Made by a program: the position numbers and the translations under genes
Assembly (NCBI GenBank): GCA_023053575.1
Contig: JAKZAP010000018.1
Span: forward strand, 10,106,001 to 10,170,000
Direction of reading: 5' to 3'
Source of the DNA: Branchinecta lynchi
Lineage: Eukaryota; Arthropoda; Branchiopoda; Anostraca; Branchinectidae
DNA length: 64,000 bases
Shown here: positions 11,158 through 30,463 of the stretch, piece by piece
Layout: each line of letters starts with the position of its first letter
Numbering within the stretch: the stretch's first letter is position 1
The notes under the pieces: model-generated
The model's input: the letters and a program-made list of their open reading frames with translations, nothing else
Database searches by the model: none
What the model was told of the DNA's origin: nothing

Positions 11158-14100
11158 ACAAGAGCTACGAGCTCATATGGCACTTCTCACGAGTAGATGG
11201 TGCAAGAAAGTAGGTGAGAGCGTCGCAAAATACCCCCTTCAACCCCAGGGGCGTCACCATGGGGGGGGAGAGGGGGGACTCCCCCCCAAAGGTCTTGAAA
11301 AGCACTTTCATCGGGCGAAGTATGCTTTTGTCAGGCGTCGATCGACTCGTCGGCACATCGGGTTCTTCTTATACGCAAGGAATGAAATCCTGCAAACATT
11401 TGTTGGGCAAAAACATTTGTTGGGCAAAACACTGAAGAAATCGAATTGTGCATGCCTTTGTCGTGCCTCGGTATTCTCGCCGGAACATCGTTTTTTTTTA
11501 TACATAAGGAATCCAAAAGAAATGAATTTTTATATTTTTGTCGGGCGTCGGTCGACTCGTCGGCACATCGGGTTCTTTTTATGCAAGAATGAAATCCTGC
11601 AAACATTTGTCTGGCAAAACACTGAAGAAAATGAATTCTGCATGCTTTGCATGCCTCGGTATTCTCGTCGTCACATCGGGTTCTTTTTATACGGGCGTCG
11701 GTCGACTCGTCGGCACATCGGGTTCTACTTATACTTAAGAAATCAAATTTTGCAAACCCTGTTGGGCGCACTCGGGAAGTTCAAGTCTCATCGGCACAAG
11801 GGGTTATTTTTACACGTAAGAAGTTCTGCACAGTCTAGTCGAGCGAAATGATCGACGGTTTTGCCGGGGGTCGGTATTCTTGTCGGCACATCGGGTTCTT
11901 TTTACACGGAAAAAAAAAAATCAAATTCTGTGAATTTTTATCGGGCGCATGCCGGAAGTTCAAGTCTCGTCGGCACATCGGCTTGAAGCTGAAACAAAAA
12001 GCCGAATATGGGAATTTAAATATATGAATTTACATAAAAGGAACAACCTCAACTGATGCATTACAGTTAGTTTTACAAAAAATTTCGCCTGCGCCGCATT
12101 TTGTAGTATTCTCTATTTGGAAGAACGGTGTATCATTTAGTTTTCGTTTTAGCTTATAAATTCTTGGGGTCTGGAAATTATATGATACTATAGCTAAATT
12201 TTTCCAGAAAAAAACAGAATTAAAAAATTTCGCCTGCGGCGCTTGGTTTATCTTGTCTTGATACAGTCGTTCGAAGCACCGCTTCTTAGCGAAAGCTAAA
12301 ATGAACAGCATGTGAACTTTAGAATACGAAATTATACCAAGGAATAATCTCAAGCCATGCATTACAGTTAATTTACAAAAAATTTCGCCTGCGGCGCATT
12401 TTGTAGTATTCTTTGATTGTAAGAATGGTGTTTCATTTAATTGACGTTTTAGGACTGAAATGCGTGGGGGGGGGGGGGGGGGTGCAAAATACGTTAAAAG
12501 CTATAACTTGTATGGTAGGTATAGCTAAATTCTTTCCGTAAAAAAGGCAGATTTAAAAAATTTCGCCTGCGCCGCTTAGTTTAATATGTTCTTGGCACAG
12601 TCGTTGGAAGCTTCGCTTTTTAGTGAAAGTTAGAATGAAAAGACAAGTATGTGAACTTTACTATCCGAAATTAGACCAAAGGAAAAATCTCTACGGATGC
12701 ATTATATTTATTTTTCTCCGGTTCTATTCTATGCTGGCGGGAATGTGTCGGCACAAACCGGACGTCCCCCCTCCAAAGGTAAAAGGCTAGTGACGCCCCT
12801 GTTCAACCCCCCTGGATTCGGACCTAGAAATAGGATATATAGTTTCACTCGAGTCTGAGCATTTCTGGTATCGCCTCGGATTTTCTTCCTCCCATATTTA
12901 GATCCACATGTCTAATCCTTGGACGCGCCATACTATTTACGGTACACCCCTCCAGCTCGCCCTGTAGCAGCCGAATCTGGTTCGGACACATAAATGGATC
13001 ATCTACAGCATCATCTCTTACCACCCATCAAGTTTCACTCGAATCCGAGCAGTTTTCGGGAAATTCCGGCATATTACAGCGTATATTATGTATTACAGCA
13101 TATGACCCCTCTACGTTCCAAGCATCGTTGAAATCGCTCCACACTCCTTTGACCACTATGCGAGCAACAGAATTTCCGGGACTCCAACTCCCTCAGCTGT
13201 GGCCGAAGACGACTCGGACACATAAATCTCGTATTTCTGACATATCCTCTTCGCGTACATTAAGTCTGGCTCGAACCGGAGCATATCTGCAAATTTCCGG
13301 TTCCCTCTTCATCTTCATCAACGCCAAATAACAAACCTAGGCCGCAAAAACTCGGTACCGTCCAATTTGTACCCCATTCGGTTCATTCGTTTGGCTTTCT
13401 TGCATGTCACAAAGTTTCTGGACCCCATCCGACTCCCCCAACCATGGCCGCATGTGGTTTATACAGACTAACGATCACCCGAATTCTGGGAACCCCCTCC
13501 AACACCTCTCAAAGAGCTCCGATACGATCTGGCTCTATCAAGAACGTATCTAGGACCTATGCTTGTTCTCCACTAGATTCTATCCCTCCAACTCCCGCAG
13601 CTGTGGCCGAATACGACTCGGACAAAATGTCGCATTTCTGACATATCCTCTTCTCGTCCATGAAGTCTGGCTCGAACCGGAGCATATCTGCAAATTTCCG
13701 GTTCCCTCTTCATCTTCATCAACGCCAAATAACAAACCTAGGCCGCAAAAACTCGGTACTGTCCAATTTGCATCCCATTCGGTTAATTCATTTGGCTTTT
13801 GTGCATGTCACAAAGTTTCTGGACCCCCTCCGACTCCCCCAACCATGGCCGCATGTGGTTTGTACAGACTAACGAATACCCGAATTCCGGGAAACCCCCT
13901 TCAACACCCCTCAAAGAGGTCCGATACGATCTGGCTCTGTCAAGAACGTATCTAGGGCTTATGCTTGCTCTCCCCGCCAGATTCTATCCGATCTCTCAAC
14001 TCCTAAGCGTTTCACGAGATTTTGGCCCCTCCAACTCCCCCCATCCAAGTAGCGGATCCGGTCCAGACTTGAACTGGAATATCTGAGACGATGGGTCTTT

Positions 14101-14716
14101 CCACTTCCCAAGTTTCCCCATCCCAGACTCCCCCCATAATGCTCGGGTCGGAGAAACGACTATTCTCAAGTTAGCCTGTTCGGGTCGAAGGTATACCTGA
14201 CAAGTTTCATCGTTCTAGTCCTTCAAGAAGTATAGAATTCGCGGGATCGCCAGAATTCCGCCCCCCTCCAACCCGAATCCGGTCCGTTTATGTCAACGAC
14301 GTATCTAGGACTTTTGCTCGTTCTTCCCACCAGGTTTCATCCAGATCCCTCCACTCTGAGCGTTTCCCAGGATTTCCGGTTCTCTCCTCTACTCCCCCCG
14401 TAGTCACCAGATCTGGTGCGGATTTAAAACGTGTCTGAGACACGACGTCTTTCCAAATATCAAGTTTCTTTAAGATACGATCACCCGTTAAAAAGTTATG
14501 CATACCTCAATTTTCCGGATTCCCCTCCCTTCACGGTCGGATCGGGGAAGTGGCTATTTCCAAGTTAATCTGGTCCGATGCCTGATACGCCTGCCAAGTT
14601 TCATAGTCCTAGCTTATGTTAAAGTGCCCAAACTAGCAAACCCGGGACAAAGGGACAGACCGACAGACATTACGATCGCTATATGGCACTTGAGCTGGAA
14701 GCTCCGAGTGCCACAA
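11158..14716 (+). repeat. H-family repeat interrupted by a hAT-like element
   Basis: Begins ACAAGAGCTACGAGCTCATA and ends with a variant terminal hairpin (ATGGCACTTGAGCTGGAAGC, then TCCGAGTGCCA). The hAT-like insertion takes 11246-12801. The body 12820-14650 carries repeated AAGTTTCAT blocks. It includes a local tandem of about 345 bp (AAATTTCCGGTTCCCTCTTC at 13289 and 13694). Frames listed here are repeat read-through. Confidence 0.75.
11246..12801. mobile_element. hAT-like non-autonomous element inside an H-family repeat
   Basis: Ends CAGGGGCGTCAC and GTGACGCCCCTG (11 of 12 paired) with target duplication TTCAACCC at 11238-11245 and 12802-12809. The H-family sequence continues on both sides. 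The interior has a tandem of about 110-120 bp units with GTCGGCACATCGGGTTCTT (11330-11960), then two to three copies of a 300-340 bp unit containing AAAAAATTTCGCCTGCG (12040-12720). The long frames here are repeat read-through. Confidence 0.85.
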
Positions 14717-17700
14717 AAGCGGAAGAAAGGCATTGCCACATGGCCCTATACTTCAGGTTCCTTCAGCTCAAGGGAAGCAACTGTCAGGACTTGATTATAA
14801 GCTTTTCTCGCGAGCTGATCAATGCATGCTGTGAGATGTTGTGGGTCCATTCCGCCCTTGTCTGCTGCTCCACCCTCTTAAATGACTCGTCATACTACAT
14901 TACTGTTTCCGCTGTGGGTTCCATTCTCCTTTCTAAGATTTCGAACTTCTCCTTTCAGTTCTATTCACCTTAACCACACGTGCCTACGCTGATTTTTTGT
15001 TTTCCGTGTTTGGCCCTTCTCGAGGTAGACCAACCTCCCGCTGTTTTAATTGTCAGAAGTATGCAAGTTTTTCCGTTTCTCATCAAAACCAAGGGGACGA
15101 GCGAGGCTGAAAACGGCCAGTACGGGTTTCTAATCTTTGAAAAATCCAGCAGTCGAAGGTTCACGTATGTTAGAATACTGGTATAGAAATTCCAATAATC
15201 TGATTGAGATTATTGGGGTTTCTACTGCAGGGGGGGAGGGGGGGCTTCACACGCGGACTCAGAGCTATCCATGAAAAAACGCTGTAAAACCTGTAGTTGA
15301 CGAGGTGCAAAACCAAATATGTGAATACTCTTCATCCAAAATATATGTTTCCATAAGTCTTGGTGAATATCATGTTTACTGCTCGTTCATATGTTGTTAA
15401 CTCACTCAAGTCTGTTCGGTCTCACCTACTGAAGATCTACGTTGAATGACCTGTCTTACCTATAATACTAACGCAACCTACTTCCATAATCACTCCATAT
15501 ATTTCTAAACCCGGAGACCCCAATTTCGTACGGTACATTCTAACCCCTCTAACAAAACCACGCTGATTTTCTCTCTTGCCGTGTTTGCTACCTTCGATGT
15601 GTATCACGCTATCGACGGTTGCCTGCGAGAAGTTTTTCCATCAGAAAAAAACAGTTATGTAAATTGTTTCCCTGTTTTTGCTACAAGTCAACGGGTCTCG
15701 GAAAAAGCTTAAAACAGAGAAAACTGTGGGTTATTTGTTGACAACACAGTCTAGTTTTAAAGTATTCAAATGTTTTAAACTACTGTAGATTGAAAAGTAA
15801 ATAGTGCGAGGGGTCCTTTAAAGAATGACCCAGGATTCCACAAAATGACGCCCCTGTGTGAATAGTTCTTCGCTGCAGGTCTCAATGCCCAGATGCTATG
15901 CCTTCTGGCACAGGACCGGGACCGATTTTCAGCAGTTCTCGGATCAGTTATTTCCCGAAAACCAAAGTTGGGCAGATTCGGACAAATTCGGGAGTTTTCC
16001 ACAGGCAAAGGATCTCACTTCGGATTTAGCAGGAACATGGCTGATTAGTTTTCTGATCCGATTTCCCTTCTAGCCGACGATAAAAAATCGGGACCAGTCT
16101 CAAGAGTCCACGAATTTAAGGTCATGTAGGGCCTTCCAATCCTGGCATTTCTGCAAGGACGTCAGACTTACTTCCCGGAAGTGCTGGAAACTTTTCAAGG
16201 GAAATCCCCGGAAGATCGGCCCCCGCACTCCGAATCGATTTCCTCAGAAAACCTCAAGAGGAAAATAATAAGGGGAGTCTTGCCTCACAAGAGCGACATT
16301 ACTAAGCCTTTAACGCCTTTCTGCATGACATTGGTATAGTACGTAGGAGAAGCCTCGAGTCAAATCGCGTTTTTTTTTTCTTTTTTTAATCGCAAGTACT
16401 GAACGCTAGTAACTTACTGTTCATGTTCCAATTTTCTGCAAATATCTGCTTTTAATAAATTACATACGGATTTGGCTGTTTTAGGCATTTCCACAGGCCC
16501 GTTGACTTCTAGCAAAACACGGGAAAATTTACATAACCGGTTTTTCTTGTGGCTAGCGTCTCGCAGACAAGAGCATGTTACGCTTCGAATATAGCAAAAC
16601 AAGGCAAGTGTCGAGACGTCGTCAGACCATATTAAATTCTGGTCTCGGAGTTTAAGTATGGATAGACAGATTGACGGAAGTAGGTTGAATTGTCATTAAA
16701 GGTACGACGCGTCCTTTAAGTACAACTCCTGGAGTATCTAATACTTATTACTTATGTAAAATAACTAGGGACTTTAGGCTTCAAATACTTAAGTACTTTC
16801 TCAAGTAGCCTACTTTCTGCCTAGATCACATGGATTTACACCCTGAAATGATTCTTTGGCAGCATTAATCCAACAAATAAAAGCCTGATAAAACTCTTGC
16901 AGTCTGTGAAGTACACTGCACCTTGGTAGGCCTACTATTAAATGGCGGGAGCTTCATTAAGCTGCAAAGACTACGTTCCCTCTACGTATATTACTTAAAA
17001 TAGCCAACTTAACAACTGATACACAAGTACCTGTTATATGGAAGTACTTACTACTTAAGTATAAATTCGAAGTACTTGTCCCAACACTGCAAACAGCTTA
17101 TGTAAAAACTTAGATTCACATTAAAGCAGGACTGAAACTTGAGACTATTCCATTATTTGTCTCTCCAATAACAAGCGATCAATTAAAAGAATGTTCTTTT
17201 GCGTTTCACCAGGTTCCACTTTTTGTTTCTTGTTTTCTTAAAGCTCAATGGGCACATCAAGCTACCCCAATACCACTCTGTAACAACCTAGGAACAATGC
17301 TTACCCCCCAGATCAGCATCTTTTTCAACATTTTCCTCTCTGTGATTTTTCAAAGCGTAATTTTTTGGGCCAGTACATGCTCAGTTTACTAGCTTGGACA
17401 AAGATAAAAGTGAGGTTTCTTATAATACTTAGTAGGTAGATCTTTATTTTATGCATAAATCAGCTTGTATAATTCAGATTTGAATAGGTTATTTGTTTTG
17501 GAATGACTTTTGTAGCTATGTTATTTTTTATAAGCTTTGCATATTCTGGTACATTTTATATAGCAAGTTAATCAAGCTTCACAACACTATTCCACAAAGA
17601 AAACTTTTAATAGGCACTTTAAGCCATGGAACTTCTGATGAAACACTAGAACGATCAGGTAAACTGCATCTGCGGCTTGACTTTGGTGACATCTCAAATA

Positions 17701-18237
17701 GGTATATCCTTTTCTATCGAGCAATGCTGGGAGTTTCTGAATTTCCTGCCACGATATCCCCGCTCCTAAGATTTGGATCGCCGAAATGCCAGAGAGGTAA
17801 ATACAAGCGATAACAAGAAAACGGCCGATTTTCGTAGCGCCTTCTAAAGGAAGTCGGAAATGTTTAGTACTTTACAAAGAATTATTACATACAAAGTAAA
17901 GCATTAGAAGTGTCCATTGTGCTTTAATGATATTCTACTACTCCTCATATAGCCCAACTGGTAAATCAAATTCTCATCAACACCAAGGGCCCATGGTATG
18001 TTGTTCTTTTGTTCTTAGTTACTCAAAGAGATTTTTCACCAGCTTCGTTTCTCGGCGATTTTCTTTCTCCTTACAAGTTTCCTTGATTTCCGCTGGATGA
18101 TGTGCAACCACAGCAAAAAGTAAACGGTGCACTGCGCGGACAATAGTTTATACTACCTTACCAGTTCAGCACCATACCAGGCAGTGGATAGGAGACCGTT
18201 GTTACCCAGAAGAAGACCGTTGTTACCCTGAGACAAG
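14717..18237. other. Mostly unassigned stretch with two copies of a dispersed repeat (R family)
   Basis: 15450-15830 and 16430-16725 share blocks ACCGGTTTTTC or TTTGCTACAAGTCAACGGG, GAAGTAGGTTG and TGCGAGGGGTCCTTTAAA with 25860-26140 and 62140-62705. The frame at 17493-17813 (106 codons) has no known motif. No exon is called. Confidence 0.4.
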
Positions 18238-18644
18238 AGTTGCGTTTTTGCAGATACCATGGTATCTGTTACCACGGTAACTGAATCTGCAATTAGTTGT
18301 TTTTGCAGTTACCGTGGTATCTGGTACACGGTTGCTCTGCAAAAACGACTATTGCCGAAATTGCACCTTTCGAAGTCATCCCAAAGGAAAAACTGATATC
18401 CAGTTACATCACTAAGTGCTAAACTTCTTTCTGACCAATTTGACAAAGTGAGATGACTTTTCAGATACCAAAATCAGTTACCACGGTCGGACCGTGGTAT
18501 CTGAATATCAGATACCACGATAAGCTGCCAGATACCACGATAACTGCAAAAACACCTTTTGACCGTGGTATCAGATACCACGATAACTGCGAAACGGACT
18601 TTAGACAGTGGTATCAGATACCATGGTATCGGCAAAATGCAACT
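18238..18644. mobile_element. Palindrome-rich MITE (GATACCATGGTATC motifs)
   Basis: Terminal inverted repeats begin AGTTGCGTTTTTGCAGATAC at left and AGTTGCATTTTGCCGATACC at right (inverse strand). The interior repeats GATACCACGGTATC-type palindromes at least eight times. No clear target duplication is seen. Confidence 0.6.
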
Positions 18645-19738
18645 ATGATACTTCCACTGTTTTCAAGAACTGTTTTCAAGTCTCTTTTCGGTTTTCTTCC
18701 CACGTTGTTTTCCTGCTTTCGCTCTCTAGCCAAACCAAATCTTCCGACGGATAGTCTTTTCACAATTAAGCCCCGCCCATCGCAGAATTTTTATTTGGTT
18801 CAATCGGAGATACGAACTTTACAAAGAAATCGGAGACAATAGTTGCGTTTTTGATCCGAATTCTCCGTTCTGAATTCTCGCTTCTCGTACAAATTACCGT
18901 TTTTGCTCCTCTGACTTCTCCACTCTCGCTTTTGACAAAAACATTAATTTGGCAGCTCGTCCGCAACCCAATATCCGTGTTTATGCATATTGAACACCCG
19001 CACTCTGTTGACCATTCAGGGAGGAGAATCGAGAATTCACCATCGGATCAACTTCTCGATTCTGCAGAAAAAAAAACGCTTATTTGGCTAGAAAATTCTC
19101 ATGGCCCAACCTTTGTGCAAATACTAAAGAATGATTCCGTTGAATCATTTAGTAACTATCACAAAACAGTAGATAGCATAGACGAGAGATTTTACGAGAA
19201 ACATATGAGAAGAAAAATACAGGCGAAATAAATTTGCAAAGATGAATTGGTAGTCACTTGAGACTTTGACCAGGTTTTGGGAACTTAACTCAGAAAATGT
19301 AGAAACAACCAAGCAAAAGCTGATATAAATGGTTTATGACTCGATATAGGACAGTCTGGGACAAATTTTCTAATACAGGATAAGACTCACTCCCAGCCTT
19401 GACGCTAAACTTCACGCATTGTATGTGACGTATCAGTCTGAGATCAGAAAAGCAAAAAGCCACGCCCACATTTACCGAATCGTGAGGAGAACCGCGAGGG
19501 GGTGTACTACCGAAAAATAGAAGAATACTATATCGGGTTTTCTCGGGATCGAAGGCAAAGAGGAAAAGAATAATTTCTTGCGTCGTTTCTGCTCTAAAGC
19601 TAGAAAATACTAGATAATTTTTGTAGAAACCCACACATCTATCTCCCTCGTTCTTCTCGCCACATTAAATTAGTCCGGATGTTCGGCGTCCAAGATGTCA
19701 TTCGGTCACTGTACAGAACGTCAGAATGGTGTTGAGTA
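18645..19738. other. Unassigned stretch
   Basis: A second AGTTGCGTTTTTGATCCGAA start at 18841 resembles the end of the adjacent MITE. The frame at 18851-19231 lacks recognisable motifs. Confidence 0.35.
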
Positions 19739-19973
19739 AACTTTAGCCGATTATAAACGGGTCGTGACGTCACATGAAAAGTCTATTTACTTACGGAACT
19801 GATTGTCCCTAGAACGGTTTATAAGTGTAGACGCCTCCGGCGACTCGCTGGCCGCTCGGCTCTCTCTATATATATATACAAATATATATCTGCAACATTA
19901 ATTTAATGGAATTTTCCTATTTCTTTCATGACGTCATGAAAACGTCACGGGCCATGTATAATCGGCTAAAGTT
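19739..19973. mobile_element. Tc1/mariner-like MITE
   Basis: Inverted ends AACTTTAGCCGATTATA flanked by TA at 19737-19738 and 19974-19975. Subterminal GTGACGTCA/TGACGTCA pairs are also inverted. It is 235 bp with no coding sequence. Confidence 0.65.
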
Positions 19974-22214
19974 TAGTCTACCCCTCAGAATCTCTAACAT
20001 GCACATCACGTCATCCAGCTCATCGTCCAAAGAAGCCCAATTAGAAATTTAGTCAAGATTGCCTGTGTACATGTTGATTTTTCCTTTGCTTTCTCTTATT
20101 CCGTAGTCGCCATGTGCAGTTTGCTGGTTATAAATAAAATGTATATACAAGGTTTCCTTCGTAACTACAAGTTAACCTGTTCTTTTTCACACCTATTTCA
20201 CAACAGAGGCGAATCCTTAGAGTCTATACCTAAAGGACACCTGGTGCTCTGAACTACTTGTGTTGTGGCATACTAAATAAACTGACTACTTTGAGATTCA
20301 CTTTCAGCAAAACGCAGCTTCGGATAATTTTCGTATTTTCAGACACAAGGGCTATAGGTACTAGAAAAGAGTATACTATCCATAATCGGTCTTTCTAACC
20401 TTAGAGCTTCACGTATGTATTATCGGAAGCATGATACGTCTAGAAAAATTATCGTAAGAGCAGTTTTACTGCAGTCTGGGGATAGGATATACCGTACGAA
20501 ATTACGATCTTCATGTAAGTATTATCGGAAGCATGATACGTCCAGACAAATTATCGTAAAGTCAGTTTTACTGCCGTCTATGAGGATAGGATATACCGTA
20601 GGAAACTTGGCATTGCCATGAATCTGAGCAACATAACATTTTACCGAATTCAACGTCAAACAGTACATAAGAAATTAGGACTGGACGTGATGGTGAACAC
20701 GAGTCTCTGCAAAAAACTTGACGAAACCTCACGCACACTCTTCTGAACGACTTTTAAAAACAATCGTGACATACTTCACCCAATTCGTGTGACAATTCAT
20801 TTCCATTTGTTAAGTTGTACTGTCTTCATGTATATTATTTTAGAAATGTTGACCGCTAAACTGTATACATATATGCGCGTTAACGACAACATATTTTAGA
20901 TTGATGACCAAACAAATATTCGGCGAGCCAGTTTCCCGTTTTAGAAATAAAACTCAATAAAACTTATTTCCCTGCATTTCTGTACTGGTGAATAAATTTG
21001 GATGGGACCTAATCTTGGGAAATGAATGGATTAAGCGATCAGAGAAGCAGATTTGTTTTGTATTCTGAATATTATTATCATTAAAAAAGATCTTGTTTTC
21101 AAATTTTAAACAAACTTAGCACCATTTCATTCAAACTTCATGTTACAGTTAATGTAAAAGAATATGAGGATTCTATGGTAAATCATTTCCAAAACAACCA
21201 TGGTTGTTGATTGAACCGCTATTGTAGCTTGCTCATCGATTTGGGCGAAGAGTGTGATTCGGTTTTAATTTTTTGTTCTTCCTTTCTTATACTCCATGTC
21301 ACATTTTGTGTTTAGAATGGGTTAATAAAATCATTCATTCAATCATTCAAATAAATTTATAATAAGAAGATATACAAAAAAATTACTCAAAACGGATAAG
21401 TCAACTATAGCACATTTTTTTTAGCGATATTACGGCATAGGTATTCCTTGAGCCAATGATGACTTGGAAACGTATATTTAAACAATGGCTAAAACGGAAG
21501 GTCAGCTACGATGTTCGACAGCGTTATTTTCGGCCTCCCTGGCAAGGCTCCTTGTCAGGCTGTTCCTGGAATGCAAGAGCCGAACCTCCAATCTAGCCAT
21601 TGTTTTTTGTTTGTTTGGCCCTTCTTGGCAAGGGTCAACTTCAGCCTTCAGGCTATGTAAGAAATAAACCTGCAAGATTGCGGGCTCGTCTCCTTCCAGT
21701 CGATGAATATTATTATTATTATGAACTTTTTAATTCAGCTTTCGCCATAAACTAACATACAAAAAAAAAACAAAAAAAAAAAACGCAATAGTACAACATC
21801 AATATGTCCCCAGCAGATGCCTCCAAACTGGTAGATTATGGAAAATGGGGTTTGCTGCCAGGAGAATAAGACAGTTCTGCGACCGCCATAGCCTTACAAC
21901 CAAGGATGACCCCCAAAAGATTACGGGTTCATTTCTTCCGGCTACAGCCTGAACAGAAGCCTCGCCAAGAAGGGCCGAAGTATCGCTGAAGAATGTCCTA
22001 GCCGACATATCGGTTTGCGTCATATTTCATACATGATTCCCCGTAAGCTTGGGTTGAGGGATATTAAATAAGGAGATATGTACGATGTGTCCCTAAAAAT
22101 TGGAAAGGAAGCCGACCTAGCGCCACCACATTTGATAAAAACTATAATCGTATTAATATCCTAGAAACAGACAACAAAATAATCTTACATCATTTCCGAA
22201 CTTTTCTCGACAAT
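19974..22214. repeat. Intergenic stretch with a 105-bp tandem duplication and a foldback pair
   Basis: 20407-20512 and 20513-20612 are two copies of a unit containing TATTATCGGAAGCATGATAC and AGGATATACCGTA. 21485-21560 and 21950-22025 are inverted copies of a CCTCGCCAAGAAGGGCCGAA block that recurs in PCCB introns. A poly-A-rich run lies at 21762-21782. No gene is recognised. Confidence 0.5.
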
Positions 22215-29738
<7,524 letters not shown>

Positions 29739-29838
29739 NNNNNNNNNNNNNNNNNNNNNNNNNNNNNNNNNNNNNNNNNNNNNNNNNNNNNNNNNNNNNN
29801 NNNNNNNNNNNNNNNNNNNNNNNNNNNNNNNNNNNNNN
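29739..29838. other. Assembly gap (100 N)
   Basis: Exactly 100 undetermined bases, the usual placeholder for a gap of unknown size. It interrupts a PCCB exon. Order and orientation across it rest on scaffolding, not on sequence. Confidence 0.98.
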
Positions 29839-30463
29839 ATTTCAGCCCTGTCCGAGCCGGTGCTCAGTTGTGATAACAGAAACTGTGTTTTTTCTGTATC
29901 CACTGTATACTGAAATCCATGCACCATACATGAAATCCAAGGTACAGTGCTTGAACGTCTAGCACCCAGGCATGGTGCTAGATGTTTGAGCACCGTGCCT
30001 GAAATGTGGCTAGTGTACTAGACTGGTAAGTCAAAAACAGGCCAAAAAGACAAAGATCTTCTCTGTTTAAAACACTAAATGTTTTTTGAATATTGAATCC
30101 ATGTTTGTCTCTAACAATCATACAATTTGCTTTCATATTTTTCTAAGTAACTAGGTTAAACAATGATTAGCCTATGTGACAGAAACAAAATTCGGATGAC
30201 CAGCCATAACGGTAACAAAGTCCCTAGAAAATTTTTGGGTCATCACAGAAAATCATGTACTGGCAACGCAGCTTGCACGCTATTATCTCGTAAGAAAACC
30301 TAGGATGAAGAAGAAGAAGATGGCTTTCTTTTGAGATATTGTTGACCTTTTTGGGAAATTTCTGTGGTGAGAAGAAGACAGCCAAAGCTGACCAATGGAA
30401 TAGACAGGTTAACTTCCGACAGAAATAGTATAGGCTCCAGTATTCTTGTTCTAACGTTCCAGC
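29839..30463. other. Unassigned stretch right of the gap
   Basis: Short inverted motifs such as GCATGGTGCTAG are present. Translation of the minus strand does not continue PCCB. No gene is recognised. Confidence 0.4.

Noticed and set aside
11096..11851. 251-codon plus-strand frame
   Set aside because: It is a translation of a tandem repeat (RRSTRRHIGFF units) inside a hAT-like element, with parallel frames open on both strands.
15228..15857. Region starting CAGGGGGGGAGGGG and ending TGACGCCCCTG
   Set aside because: Resembles a hAT-like element, but the ends do not pair well and no 8-bp target copies are present.
17493..17813. 106-codon plus-strand frame
   Set aside because: AT-rich start and no family motif. 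Could not be supported as an exon.
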